A DNA stretch of 64,000 nt, taken from the NCBI RefSeq assembly GCF_001499965.1, contig NZ_LQIT01000025.1:1-64000 (forward strand), read 5' to 3'. The notes beneath the pieces were generated by a model that was given only the letters and a program-made list of their open reading frames with translations, was not told the DNA's origin and made no database searches. The first letter of the stretch is position 1. Each line of letters starts with the position of its first letter. The DNA is from Mycobacterium sp. GA-2829 (lineage in GTDB: Bacteria; Actinomycetota; Actinomycetes; Mycobacteriales; Mycobacteriaceae). The position numbers and the translations under genes were made by a program. Positions 17,093 to 26,598 of this stretch are shown here, piece by piece.

Positions 17093-17101
17093 CTGAATTG
17101 G

Positions 17102-17397
17102 ACGTTTGTCGTGTTTGACGCAGACGGTAGCGGTTGAAGATATTGCCCGGAACTGCGAGTTTGGAGTTGGCAGCGTTGGTGAGTGCCGAGGTGAAACGGA
17201 ACCACTGCGGTATGTACTGCGGTATCTAGCCTTCGGTCGTCAGGCTTCGTGCCGCGCACAGTGAACCCCTCCGACCCCTGACACTGGGTGCAGCGCCCGG
17301 CGAGCGGATCGAAGTGTCTCGATAGAACCTGCTGAGACTGCCGGGCGGCGCGCCGGGAGCTCTGTTGATTTGGAGCGGTCGCCGGCTTCGTGGGCCT
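17102..17397. other. non-coding gap between the tRNA-like end and gajB
   Basis: About 300 bases with no coding frame of convincing composition and no long stem. It lies 3' of gajB, so it would hold the transcript end. I see nothing else in it. Confidence 0.5.
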
Positions 17398-18888
17398 TTA
17401 GCGGCCGTTGGGTGATTGGTGCAGCTGCAGGCTGTCGCTGACTCCCAGGATTTTGATTGTCTTTCTGGCGCGCGACAACGCCACGTACAGATCGTTGATG
17501 CTGGCATGCTCATTGACGTTCGCGATGATGACGTGATCGTATTCCAGCCCCTTCACCAAGAGGGTGCGGGAGATGATGCGCCTTCGTTCGCGTCTCCCAG
17601 CGTGCCTGAGCACTTCACGGATCTTCGCAAGCTCTTCGAGCAGCACCCCGGGGTCATCTCCATGAGCTATGGCTCCACGGATCGATGCCTGAATGTCGTA
17701 CCACGCTTCGTGTGAATGCAGTCGTAGCACTGGTGATGTGGGAACGACGCTCATTGCAGCCGCCAGAGTCCCTAGGGTTGGGTTCGATACGATCGAATCG
17801 AAGGCGCGGATAGCAGGTTCGGCGCCGGCTCTACCGCCAGCACCGCCCTTGAGCAGATCGCCCGCGGACTTCCCGTTCGCGTAGCGTTTGCGCAGGGTCT
17901 GTGTGTCGAGGACGCCGTGGTTGCAGTGGCATGATTTGGTCAGATCGAATAGCCAGAGCGGGTAATCGATTGGGCTCATCGTCGCTAGGTTTTCTAGGCG
18001 CTGCGCCATGTACTTCCCGGCCATTTCCTCCATCACGGTAAATATCCCTCGAAGGTCTCCTGCGATCGTTCGCGCAGTGTTGGCACGGGGAGCGATGATG
18101 AGCACGGTCTCGTTCGCGGGGCGGGTCGCCAAGGCTGCTTCCGTAACGCCCGTGGGGTCGTCAGAGATGTTCTGAAACGTCACACCCTCCGGTAGAGCAA
18201 CGTTGGTCCACCTCACAACGTGGCCGGGGACCATGCGTGGACGAATCTCCAACAACCATTTGCCAAGCGCCTCGTTGTGGCCGGACCATCTGTGGGGCTT
18301 GATCGTCGTAGGGTGTGATGGGAATTGTGTCTGTACGGTCGGCCAGTCGGCGAGGCGTTCATTGAAGCCGAAGATGGCCTGCAATGGGTCGCCAAGTACT
18401 CCGGCTGCTGGGATAGCTGCACGAAGAGCCAATACGAACGCGTGCTGCGTCTCGCTGCAGTCCTGATACTCGTCTACCAGCAGATGAGTGAACGATGCAC
18501 GCAGCACTGCATGGATGTGTCTGCTCTGTGCGACTTTGATGGCTGCGCTGACGTAATACTGGGCCTGGGCTGGGACCATCAATTTGGGGACCCGCAGGCC
18601 ACCCAACTGAGGGTAGGCCCGTGCGAGGCGGAACGCGAAGGAGGCGATGGTCGAGACCTGCACTCCCTTGGTGATGCCGAATCTCTTGAGGCGTGCATTG
18701 ATGGCATGCACGCCTGCGTTGGTGTGGGTTAACACTAAAGCGCGACCGCCACAATCAATGATGTGCTTGGTTGTCGCAGCCAACAGATGGGTCTTCCCAG
18801 CGCCTGCCGGCATTTCGACGGAGGCTGGCAGACTCATCGCGAATGATGCTGCATCCGTCGCCAATTCAGTTGATACCTCTTCAGGCAT
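17398..18888 (-). CDS. gajB: GajB-like UvrD-family helicase of a Gabija system
   Basis: 496 aa from ATG 18,888, matching the roughly 494 aa of known GajB. Superfamily-1 helicase motifs: Walker A 'EMPAGAGKTHLLAATT', motif Ia 'ALVLTHTNAGVHAINARL', Walker B 'LLVDEYQDCSETQ', motif III 'GDPLQAIFGF', and the C-terminal 'VKGLEYDHVIIANVNE' with 'LYVALSRARKTIKILG' (motifs V-VI). The frame is open further upstream to 19,071, but that part overlaps gajA in another frame. The chosen start overlaps the gajA stop by 8 bp. In Gabija, GajB senses nucleic-acid ends and activates the GajA nuclease. Without intact GajA its role here is doubtful. Confidence 0.85.
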   Translation of the reverse strand: MPEEVSTELATDAASFAMSLPASVEMPAGAGKTHLLAATTKHIIDCGGRALVLTHTNAGVHAINARLKRFGITKGVQVSTIASFAFRLARAYPQLGGLRVPKLMVPAQAQYYVSAAIKVAQSRHIHAVLRASFTHLLVDEYQDCSETQHAFVLALRAAIPAAGVLGDPLQAIFGFNERLADWPTVQTQFPSHPTTIKPHRWSGHNEALGKWLLEIRPRMVPGHVVRWTNVALPEGVTFQNISDDPTGVTEAALATRPANETVLIIAPRANTARTIAGDLRGIFTVMEEMAGKYMAQRLENLATMSPIDYPLWLFDLTKSCHCNHGVLDTQTLRKRYANGKSAGDLLKGGAGGRAGAEPAIRAFDSIVSNPTLGTLAAAMSVVPTSPVLRLHSHEAWYDIQASIRGAIAHGDDPGVLLEELAKIREVLRHAGRRERRRIISRTLLVKGLEYDHVIIANVNEHASINDLYVALSRARKTIKILGVSDSLQLHQSPNGR

Positions 18889-19878
18889 GGGCAGGTCCGG
18901 ATACGGCACCTGGGTGGGTACCTGGCTGCCTCTCCCGTGTCTCCGACTGTGCATGGTCGTCATCGAGGGGTTGGGTGAGCGCCTGACCGGCGAGCGACTC
19001 TGCGTAGATCGCAGCGCGGAGTTGGTCGATTGTTGCCTTGAACTTGCCCGTCTGCAAAGAAGGGGTTTCAAGGATGAAGGTGCCTAGGCGTTGGCCCTTG
19101 TCGACGCGCTTGAACCAGCTTTTGGACTTCGACACTAGAGCGATCGCTGACCGGCAGGCGTCCAGGTCGATGCCTGCGGCTGTCCAGGTGTTTATATCCA
19201 GAAGCTCGACACCTTGAGGTGTAACGGAATTGACAACGGCGTACGTGCGCAGGTTGTCGCTAAACGACTGCTTCGCGGCATCTGCGTCCTCGGCGACCTC
19301 GAGTGCCGCAGCGATGTAGCCGTTGAGGCCCGTCTCATCGAGTTGCGCGCAGACGGCTGATTCGATGCACGCGCCGTCGGGCCACTGCACCACCACTCCG
19401 CCGAGTGTTTGCACGTCAGACACTAACGCGTTCGCGTTTGAATCGTCGCTATCGATGAACAGCACGACTTCATATCCGACACTGAGGAACTCCTTCGCCC
19501 ACTTGCATGAACCGGTTCCGCCGTTGCCCTCCAACGCCACGACCCCTAGGGCGGCCGAGGGGACGGCCTGTTCCAGGCGGTCGTCCCACTTCTGCAGGAG
19601 TCGAAGTACGACCCCGTACTCGGTCTTGCCTTCATTGATCACGATCCGCCGTGACAGAAACGCTTCAGGGCTGGTCTTGAGCAACGGCCGCAAACTGGGG
19701 GGATCGCCAAGTGATCGAACGTAAGTGGTCCCAGCCGCTGTCGCGCGAACCATCGCCAGGTCGTCCGGTTCGAGATGGCGCAACGCGGTCGGCGAATGGG
19801 TGGTGATGAAGACCTGCGAAAACGCGTCTTTGTTTTTTAAATAAGAAAGTAGATGAACCAGGCGGTGTGGTTCTAGGC

Positions 19879-19882
19879 CGTA
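19879..19882. repeat. target-site duplication CGTA, left copy
   Basis: CGTA directly abuts the left IS end; the matching copy is at 21,131-21,134. Joining the flanks through one copy restores the gajA frame, which confirms the insertion boundaries. Confidence 0.9.
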
Positions 19883-19962
19883 TGAGGTGAGCCCCCTGTA
19901 GTGGTCCAGTCGTTGTGCGACTCTGTTGCCCGAGTGTTCGGGCAGGAAGAATCACCAACGAC

Positions 19963-20250
19963 ATGGCATCGAACAAGCGGCGGCGGCATACGCCCGATCA
20001 GATCATCCGCAAGCTCGCCGAGGGTAACAAGCTGCTCGGCTCCGGTCAGGAGCTGGCCGAGGTGTGCCGTCATCTGGAGGTCGCCGAATCGACGTGGCAT
20101 CGCTGGGTGGCTCAGTACGGCGGCATGAAGGCCAATGACGCCAAGCGGCTCAAGGAGCTCGAGGCCGAAAACGCCCGGCTCAAGAAGCTGGTGGCCAATC
20201 AGGCCCTCGACATCGACATGCTTAAGGAGATCGGGTCGGGAAACTTCTGA
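19963..20250 (+). CDS. IS407-type transposase OrfA (HTH)
   Basis: 95 aa from ATG 19,963 (MASNKRRRHTPDQIIRKLAE). A helix-turn-helix of the IS3 OrfA type ('ELAEVCRHLEVAESTWHRWV') binds the IS ends; the following 'RLKELEAENARLKKLVANQA' is a leucine-zipper coiled coil for oligomerisation. The gene ends in the slippery stretch GGGAAAC just before its stop, where a -1 shift joins it to OrfB. Confidence 0.92.
   Translation: MASNKRRRHTPDQIIRKLAEGNKLLGSGQELAEVCRHLEVAESTWHRWVAQYGGMKANDAKRLKELEAENARLKKLVANQALDIDMLKEIGSGNF
20238..20244 (+). other. GGGAAAC slippery heptamer for -1 programmed frameshifting
   Basis: Relative to the orfA frame the bases read G GGA AAC, a canonical X XXY YYZ heptamer, two codons before the orfA stop. 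orfB lies exactly in the -1 frame and is open from here, so slippage yields the OrfAB transposase as known for IS3 elements. Confidence 0.75.
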
Positions 20251-21101
20251 CCCCGAACCGCAAACGCCGCGCAGCGACCATGCTGCGTGAGCGGTTCGGG
20301 GTGTCCGAACGCCGCGCCTGCACCGTTGTAGGCCTGCACCGCTCCACGATGCGGCTGACGCCATCACCGGTCACCACCGAGGAGTCCGAACTGCGGGCCT
20401 GGCTTCGCCGGTTCTCCACCGACCGGCCTCGCTGGGGATGGCGCCGCGCTGCCAAGATGGCCCGCCGGGCGGGCTGGCAGGCCAACAACAAGCGCATCCG
20501 CCGGCTCTGGCGCGAAGAGGGCCTACGGGTCCCGCAGCGCCGCCGCAAGAAGCGGCTGACCGGCATCGGGGTGGCCGTGGGCGCGATGTCGCCGATCCGT
20601 CCGAACGTCCTCTGGGCGATGGACTTCCAGTTCGACACCACCGCCGACGGCCGCGCCCTCAAGATGCTCAACGTCATCGACGAGTTCACCCGGGAAGCCC
20701 TGGCCATCGAAGTCGACCGGTCCATCAACGCCGACGGTGTCGTCGCCGTGCTCGATCGGCTGGCCCTCATCCACGGGGCGCCGCACTATGTGCGTTTCGA
20801 CAACGGGCCAGAGTTCGTGGCGCACGCTGTGGCCGATTGGTGCCGATTCAACAGTGCCGGTTCACTTTTCATCGATCCCGGCTCACCGTGGCAGAACGCC
20901 TTCATCGAATCGTTCAACGGCCGACTACGCGACGAACTGCTCAACTCGTGGCGCTTCGATTCGCTGCTGGAGGCCCGGGTAATCATCGAGGACTGGCGCC
21001 GAGACTACAACGCCAACAGACCCCACACCGCTCACGGCGAACTCACCCCCGCCGAGTTTGCCCTACAGTGGGCCACGACCCACCAACCGAAAGTCGCATA
21101 G
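20244..21101 (+). CDS. IS407-type transposase OrfB (DDE integrase domain), expressed as OrfAB fusion
   Basis: About 285 aa counted from the frameshift point; a stand-alone ATG exists at 20,280. An HTH_21 segment ('RPRWGWRRAAKMARRAGW') precedes the integrase core. The DDE residues lie in 'LWAMDFQFDT', 'YVRFDNGPEFV' and 'NAFIESFNGRLRDELL', with 'NRPHTAHGELTPAEFA' near the end. No internal stop or lost catalytic residue is visible, so this transposase appears functional. Confidence 0.93.
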   Translation, partial: LLTPNRKRRAATMLRERFGVSERRACTVVGLHRSTMRLTPSPVTTEESELRAWLRRFSTDRPRWGWRRAAKMARRAGWQANNKRIRRLWREEGLRVPQRRRKKRLTGIGVAVGAMSPIRPNVLWAMDFQFDTTADGRALKMLNVIDEFTREALAIEVDRSINADGVVAVLDRLALIHGAPHYVRFDNGPEFVAHAVADWCRFNSAGSLFIDPGSPWQNAFIESFNGRLRDELLNSWRFDSLLEARVIIEDWRRDYNANRPHTAHGELTPAEFALQWATTHQPKVA

Positions 21102-21130
21102 CGCCTGGACCACCAAACGGGTCCCCCTCA

Positions 21131-21134
21131 CGTA
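21131..21134. repeat. target-site duplication CGTA, right copy
   Basis: Second copy of the 4-bp duplication, directly after the terminal CCTCA of the element and followed by the gajA codons for VDEVEY on the minus strand. Confidence 0.9.
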
Positions 21135-22217
21135 TTCCACCTCGTCGACCAGCAGAGTGGCGGAGCCTCCGTTGGCGAGTTGTTGGGTCGCAGCACCCGT
21201 TAGCCGGCGGGTACCCAGTCCGAAATTGGTGAGTGGTACGTCCCCCTCGAACAGAGCAAGGTTGCCACGCGTATTGGACAGCGATACATCAAGTCCAGGC
21301 TTCAAATCATCGAACCTGGCGGTCCCGATGGTGTGCACTGCTTCCTGTACCTCACGTGCAAGAACTTTAAGGTCATCTGTGACGGCAGCCGAGGCTGCGT
21401 CCCGCGCAGCCCGGTTTGCAGCAGTCAAGGTCGCCTTGGTGTTGCCGCGCTTAGAAGTGAGCTTCCCCAGCGACGATGACGACGACCAACGAAGGTGCGC
21501 GTCGATACGGTCGTCGATGCGGTACGCAGTTATCCGAGCGCGTTGCGCCGAGCGCACCGGATGCGGATCATCCTCTTGGACGTCTGGCCCGCCCAATGGC
21601 GGACGGTAGGACTGCCACACTGGCTCAAGATCAGCCTCGACGAGCAGTTCCACGATCACGCACCGTTCGGACTCGCTGGTCGGGTCGTGCGACCACTCAC
21701 CCGCGTCGTCGATCCCAGAGAGGAAGGTGCCAAAAGTGTCCATCGTGATGAGCTGGTCTGGCAGATCGGCCACCGCCACCCGGATCCGAATGGGCTCATC
21801 GACCTTCGCGCCGTAGAAGTCCGTGTCGACGAACGTCATACCCGCCCGGTCGTGAAGTGTTCGCTCGATAGCCGTCAGGAGCGTCGTCTTGGTTGAGTCG
21901 CCGGGGCCAATGAGAGCGAGGAAACTACGCTCTTTAGGTAGTCGCCACGACGCAAACTTGATACCGCGGAAATTTTGAATATCGACGCGTCGAATTCTCA
22001 TGCGCGACCCCTCCACCCCTTGGACCGAGTCCAAACTAATCGCTTCGGCAAACGGGTTGCGCTATATAGAAGCAAGACACGCCGCATGAGACGGGAAACG
22101 ATACGGCTCGACCGGCGGTTTTGAGACGGGATGGGGCGCCCCGATAAAGTCTCGCATCTCTAGAAATGAGACAGCGGGCGTTGCGGATGGTAGGTGAATC
22201 CACGTCAAACTAGACGA

Positions 22218-22849
22218 GTGAGTTTTCAAGACGATCCGGTCGAATACGAGCGCCGACTAAAGGCGAAACTGCAGTCAGACATCCATTCGCAGCACCTTGG
22301 GCGTTCGCCGGTTTGTACCAAGTCACTCATGCGATGATCCAGCACTCGGTGCTGGACAAAGTTCGAGAGTTCTACTGCCCGAACTGCGTTCTGGGGTGAC
22401 GGTCGCGACTCAAGAACAGCAGCGGTACGAGCAGCAAGTGTTGTCGCTGGCGCCAAAGAGGAAGTTTCGAGCGTCACTGCTCTGGCTTGTTCAAAGCGAC
22501 GCCATCACAAAAATCAGGCCGACCGCCTTGACCACATCTACGCGCACCGACACTCGCTCACCCACGAACTCGTCAAATACCTGATCGATCCGGACCTCGA
22601 TCCTGGGGTCGAGTTGTTTGTCGGCGCGATAGCCACGCTGAAGCGCTGCATCGCTTTTGGATCAACATAGAACTCAGCGTGGGGGATCTTCCTCGCGATG
22701 GGTCGCACGTCGAAGTCGACGATATCGATGCCGAGGAAGCCATTCCTGCGTCGTTGATGGCGTTGCAGCAGTGCATAGACGCCTACCTCGACGGTCTTCC
22801 ATCGACCGGCCCAGCCGACTCCACAACGCAAGATCACCACCCCGAATGA
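22218..22849 (+). pseudogene. decayed accessory gene, possible HEPN-like protein
   Basis: Coding-like peptide runs continue across three frames: 'VSFQDDPVEYERRLKAKLQS' from GTG 22,218, then 'FAGLYQVTHAMIQHSVLDKV', then 'RLDHIYAHRHSLTHELVKYL' and 'DPGVELFVGAIATLKR', then 'FWINIELSVGDLPRDGSHVE' to a stop at 22,849. At least two or three frameshifts separate them, so no single product of about 200 aa can be made. The run R-HSLT-H fits the Rx4H pattern of HEPN nucleases and antitoxin partners, but this is a short motif and the family is not established. It is divergent from gajA and belongs to the same accessory segment. Confidence 0.5.
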
Positions 22850-23030
22850 CGCTCGCGATCCTCGCGCGCATACACCGCTGGTTGAGGCTGCGAGCTTCTG
22901 TTTGCAGAGGCGCCGTGACGCTCCTCCTGGCAGATCCCGGCGTGGACCCATCCCCCGCGCGAACCGGCGGCCGGGCTGTCCGTAGCCCGTGTAAGTGATC
23001 TGTTGTCGAGCAGCTCCGCGGCTCTCACTT

Positions 23031-23096
23031 CTTTTCGTCCGTCGAAAAGAGACTTCGAGTACCGGCGCAGGGGTCGTATTCATTCGGGGTGAATAC
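23031..23096. terminator. two small stem-loops downstream of mmpL
   Basis: CTTTTCG-N5-CGAAAAG at 23,031-23,049 and GTATTCA-N7-TGAATAC at 23,076-23,096 are perfect 7-bp inverted repeats in a stretch of about 300 bases (22,850-23,145) without a gene. They lie 50-115 bp beyond the mmpL stop and may end that transcript. Confidence 0.4.
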
Positions 23097-23145
23097 GCCT
23101 TCACGCTGGTCGGCATGTAGCGCCGGGTATTGCTCTGTTCGCTTT

Positions 23146-26100
23146 TCACCTCTCCTGGACCAGCACGTGAGGTGCGTCCTTAATGCCTCCTGGGTTGGTC
23201 TGACCGGGTCGCGGGTTTGTTGCTTTGGTGGGCCACCAGCTGGCTTCGCGTAGGAGTGTGGCGATGGCGGGCACGGTGAGGGTGCGCACGAGGAAGGTGT
23301 CGAGCAGCAGCCCGAAGCCGATGATGAGGCCGGCTTGGATCATGATGGCGACTGAGCCGACCATGAGGCCGAACATGCTGGCGGCGAATATGAGGCCAGC
23401 GGAGGTGATGACGGCTCCGGTGTTTGCCACGGTGCGCAGGACGCCGACGCGGATGTTGGTTCCGGATTCTTCGCGGAGCCGTGAGACGAGCAGCATGTTG
23501 TAGTCGGCGCCGACGGCGACGAGGATGATGAACGCCAGCAGCGGTACGGGCCAGGCGATTTCGTGGCCCAGTCCCCATTGGAAGACTACGACGCCGATGC
23601 CGAGTGATGCGAGGTAGTTGAGCACGACGGTGCCTAGTAGGTAGAGCGGTGCTAGGAGTGCGCGCAGTAGTAGGACCAGGATGACGCCGACGATGATGAT
23701 GGTGGCGATGGCTAGTTGTGCGAAGTCGGCCCAGAGGAGTCGTTGGATATCGGAGTTGACGGCGGGGAAGCCGGCTACGGACACGGTGGCGTCGGCGAGT
23801 GACGTGTTGGGTCGTGCGGTGTTGGCGGTGTCGGTGATGCGGCTGGCGAGGTCCATGGCTTCAACGCTGTATGGGTCGTGGCTGCTTTCGATCATGAACC
23901 GCGCTGTTTTGCCGTCCGGTGAGAGGAATTGTTCGGCGACGTCGGTGAATTGCCGGTTCTCGAATGCGTTGGCGGGCAGGTAGAAACCGCTCGAGGAGTC
24001 GGAGTCGGCCGCTGCGCGCGAGGAGTTCTGTAGTTGGGTGGCGATCTGGCTCATGCCGGACAGCATTTCGATGTTGCTGTCGGCGAGGGTGCGGACGCCG
24101 GTGGCGAGTGCTTGGGCGCCGGAGGCCAGCTGTCCGATTCCGTCCTGCAATCGGCGGAGATTTGTGGTCAGGTCGGCGGGGTCACCCAGGGCTCCGAATG
24201 CCTTGTCCAGTGAGGCGACTGCGTTCTGGACGTTGGCGAGGGTGCCACCAACGGTGGCATTGGTGGCGGGATCGTAGCGGTCCCCGAGGTCGGCGATTTG
24301 GTTGAAGAATCCGTTGTCGCGCAGAGTGACCAGGATCTGGACCTGGTTGCGGATTTGGGCGCATTGTGGGGTGGTGGCGCACCAGGGTGAGGTGTTGAGG
24401 GCGCCGACGAGTGGGTCGAGTTGAGTGATTGCGTTTTGGGCTTGGTTGGCCAGCGGTCGTAGTCCTGGGCCGGATTGGATGGCTTGGTCGACGGCGGGGG
24501 CAGTGGCGGAAAGTTGTTGCAGCAGCGGCCGGAATTGGTTGACCTGAGTTCCTGCGGATTGGGCTTGGGTGAGGATTCCGGCTAGTGGTGTGAAGGCGGT
24601 GCGCACGGTGCTGTCGAGTTGGGCGAGGCCGTCGGCGAGCTGGTCGGCGCCGTCGGTGAGTTTGGTGAGGTCGTCCTTGCGGGAGTTGCCCTCGGCGACG
24701 GCGCCGGCCATTTTGTCGCCGATCTGGCCGTTCTGCCAGGCCAGTTCTGCTTGGTCGAGGCGCTCTCCGGTGGGGCGGGTGACTCCGGAAACCTTGGTGA
24801 CGCCGGGGATCTGGGAGACGCGGGAGGCCATCTCGTCAAGATCGGCCAGTCCTTTGCCGGTCCGCATGTCGGTCGGATTTTCCACGACGAGGAATTCGCT
24901 GATGACGACGTCTTTGCGGAAGTGGCGGTCCAGCAGGTGGTAGCCCAGGTTGCTGGCCGTGGTGTCTGGTTGGCCCTTGCGGTCGTCGTAGCTGATTTTG
25001 ATGGTTGCTGCCGCTGCCGACAGGGCGAGCAAGATGACCAGGCTGACGATGAGTAGTGGCACGGGACGGCGGACCACGGCGACGGCGACGCTGTTCCAGT
25101 AGCGGCGGGTGCGATCGGGTTTGGGTTCACCGATGCCGCGTTTGGCGGCTAGCGACAGCACCGGTGGCAGCAGGGTTACGGTGGCCAGAAATCCGAACAG
25201 TACGGCGATGGCACACGCGGGGCCAAGGGCGGCGAAGACGCTGAGCCGCGCGAAGACCATGGCCAGGAACGCGAGTGCGACGGTGGCGGCGGAGGCGAGG
25301 ATGACGCGCCCGATGCTGGCGGTGGCGTGGATGACGGCCTGATCGGCGGGTACTTGGGCGCGGCGCTGTTCGTGGTATCGGCTGATCAGAAATACGGTGT
25401 AGTCGGTTCCCGCGCCGAGCAGGATCGCAGTCATGAAGGCGACGGTGAACTGGGAGACGGGCATGCCCATCTCGCCGAGGGCGGACAGCACGCCGCGCCC
25501 GACTGCCAGGCTCAACCCGATTACTAGCAGCGGTAACAGCGCGGTGAACACCGACCGGTAGACGATCAGCAGGATCAGGGCGATCACGCCCGCGGTAGCG
25601 ATTGAGATCAGCAGCAGGTCGTGCTCGGCGGATGCGATCATGTCGCTGAAGGTTGCCGGTGGTCCCGTCACTTGCACAGTCGTGGTCGAGCCGGTGAAGA
25701 CCTCGGCGGCGATGTTGCGCACCGCGTTTACCGATTCGGCGGCCGTGGGGTCTCCGAGGGTGCCGGTGACACCTACGGGCAGGTACCAAGCTTTGCGGTC
25801 GGCGCTGACTGCCTGGGCTTCGGTAATCGGATCGGACAGTAGGTCCTGCACCAGCAGGACGTGGTTGCCTTCGCCCTGCAACCGGCGCACGAGTTCGCCG
25901 TAGCGCTGCCGTGCAGTCGGAGTCAAGCCATTGGGGTCTTCCATGGCGACGAACACCATGGTTTTTGAGCCTTCTTCGCCGAAAGCGGCGCTCATGCGGT
26001 CAACCGTCTGCAAGGACGGCGCATCGCGAGGGATGAGGTCCACCGACTGTTGGCGCACCACGGTTTCTAGCTGGGGGAACAGCAACGCGAGGACGACCGC

Positions 26101-26268
26101 GGCGCCTAGCCATACCCCGATGACCAGCGCTTTGTGTCGGAGGGTGAATCGGGCTAGCGCTGCCAACCGTTCGCTGTACTCGCGGGTTTCGGCCGGGTTG
26201 GGGGATCCGTTGTCCCGCTGGCCACGGCGCGTGGCCTGGCCTGGGGAATCTGCAGTGCCGTCGGTCAC
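23146..26268 (-). CDS. MmpL-family RND transporter
   Basis: 1,040 aa. Two blocks of six membrane helices: helix 1 near residue 50 ('HKALVIGVWLGAAVVLALLF'), helices 2-6 around 210-400 and helices 8-12 around 820-1010. Each block is preceded by a large periplasmic loop. The RND proton-relay type helix 'FMTAILLGAGTDYTVFLISR' (first half) and 'FIILVAVGADYNMLLVSRLR' (second half) contain the paired Asp-Tyr expected in MmpL proteins. MmpLs export lipids, siderophores or drugs across the plasma membrane. GTG 26,268 has the ribosome site GGAGG four bases upstream. No mmpS is adjacent. A perfect palindrome upstream suggests TetR control. Confidence 0.93.
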   Translation of the reverse strand: MTDGTADSPGQATRRGQRDNGSPNPAETREYSERLAALARFTLRHKALVIGVWLGAAVVLALLFPQLETVVRQQSVDLIPRDAPSLQTVDRMSAAFGEEGSKTMVFVAMEDPNGLTPTARQRYGELVRRLQGEGNHVLLVQDLLSDPITEAQAVSADRKAWYLPVGVTGTLGDPTAAESVNAVRNIAAEVFTGSTTTVQVTGPPATFSDMIASAEHDLLLISIATAGVIALILLIVYRSVFTALLPLLVIGLSLAVGRGVLSALGEMGMPVSQFTVAFMTAILLGAGTDYTVFLISRYHEQRRAQVPADQAVIHATASIGRVILASAATVALAFLAMVFARLSVFAALGPACAIAVLFGFLATVTLLPPVLSLAAKRGIGEPKPDRTRRYWNSVAVAVVRRPVPLLIVSLVILLALSAAAATIKISYDDRKGQPDTTASNLGYHLLDRHFRKDVVISEFLVVENPTDMRTGKGLADLDEMASRVSQIPGVTKVSGVTRPTGERLDQAELAWQNGQIGDKMAGAVAEGNSRKDDLTKLTDGADQLADGLAQLDSTVRTAFTPLAGILTQAQSAGTQVNQFRPLLQQLSATAPAVDQAIQSGPGLRPLANQAQNAITQLDPLVGALNTSPWCATTPQCAQIRNQVQILVTLRDNGFFNQIADLGDRYDPATNATVGGTLANVQNAVASLDKAFGALGDPADLTTNLRRLQDGIGQLASGAQALATGVRTLADSNIEMLSGMSQIATQLQNSSRAAADSDSSSGFYLPANAFENRQFTDVAEQFLSPDGKTARFMIESSHDPYSVEAMDLASRITDTANTARPNTSLADATVSVAGFPAVNSDIQRLLWADFAQLAIATIIIVGVILVLLLRALLAPLYLLGTVVLNYLASLGIGVVVFQWGLGHEIAWPVPLLAFIILVAVGADYNMLLVSRLREESGTNIRVGVLRTVANTGAVITSAGLIFAASMFGLMVGSVAIMIQAGLIIGFGLLLDTFLVRTLTVPAIATLLREASWWPTKATNPRPGQTNPGGIKDAPHVLVQER

Positions 26269-26291
26269 GGGGCCTCCACTAGTAGCGAATC

Positions 26292-26316
26292 GTAGCGATA
26301 CTATCGGTATCGCTAC
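26292..26316. promoter_or_regulatory. 25-bp perfect palindrome upstream of mmpL, TetR-type operator
   Basis: GTAGCGATAC-N5-GTATCGCTAC, a perfect 10-bp inverted repeat, lies 24-48 bp before the mmpL start, with an extra partial copy (TAGCGAATCG) directly beside it. The neighbouring TetR gene at 26,599-27,234 is the obvious regulator. The rest of the gap to 26,598 shows no gene. Confidence 0.75.
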
Positions 26317-26598
26317 GCTACCGCATGTAGTGCAAGTGGTGGCGGGGCCGTCGTCGCCAGGCCGCGCAAAGCGCGCGGCTGGCGAAGGGGCCGGCGACCG
26401 CTATCGAGTCGGGACCGGGCCGACGGTCGCAGTGGGCAGAGGAATGATCGAACACTCAGTGGGTTTCTGGAAGCCAGGGCTGACGCTGTAAGTCGACGAC
26501 ACTGGCCTTGGATGCCGTTCAGGGTCTTGCTGTTGCTGTTCTCGGACGTTGGTCGTCGGGCGCACGCACGGCCACATCGCGTAGCGGGGCCGCTAGCT

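Larger units (their letters stand above)
19883..21130 (+). mobile_element. IS3-family insertion sequence, IS407 group, 1,248 bp
   Basis: Ends are imperfect inverted repeats: left TGAGGTGAGCCCCC...TGGTCCAG (19,883-19,909) and right, read inward, TGAGGGGGACCCG...TGGTGGTCCAG (21,105-21,130). Between them are two overlapping frames, orfA (HTH) and orfB (DDE integrase), in the order and relative frame of IS3 elements. A 4-bp duplication (CGTA) matches the IS407 group. Both frames look intact, so the copy may be recent and mobile. It interrupts the OLD nuclease gene on the opposite strand. Confidence 0.93.
18881..22001 (-). pseudogene. gajA: gajA-like OLD-family nuclease, split by an IS3 element
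   Basis: Two parts of one gene. The N-terminal part (22,001 down to 21,131) encodes an ABC-type ATPase: start MRIRRVDIQNFRGIKF, Walker A-like 'LIGPGDSTKTTLLTAIERTL', and 'ATLLVDEVEY' (Walker B). The C-terminal part (19,882 down to 18,881) continues 'GLEPHRLVHLLSYL', 'VFITTHSPTALRHLEPDD' (H-loop), then a TOPRIM domain with the glutamate in 'RIVINEGKTEYGVV' and 'VVLFIDSDD'. Removing the IS and one copy of CGTA gives a continuous frame of 1,869 bases (622 aa). Class 2 OLD nucleases followed by UvrD helicases are GajA. The insertion falls between the Walker B and H-loop regions, so the ATPase should be inactive. Confidence 0.87.

Noticed and set aside
17398..19071. Longer start for gajB at 19,071
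   Set aside because: The extra 61 residues are read out of frame over the gajA 3' end and are not helicase-like; ATG 18,888 gives the normal GajB length.
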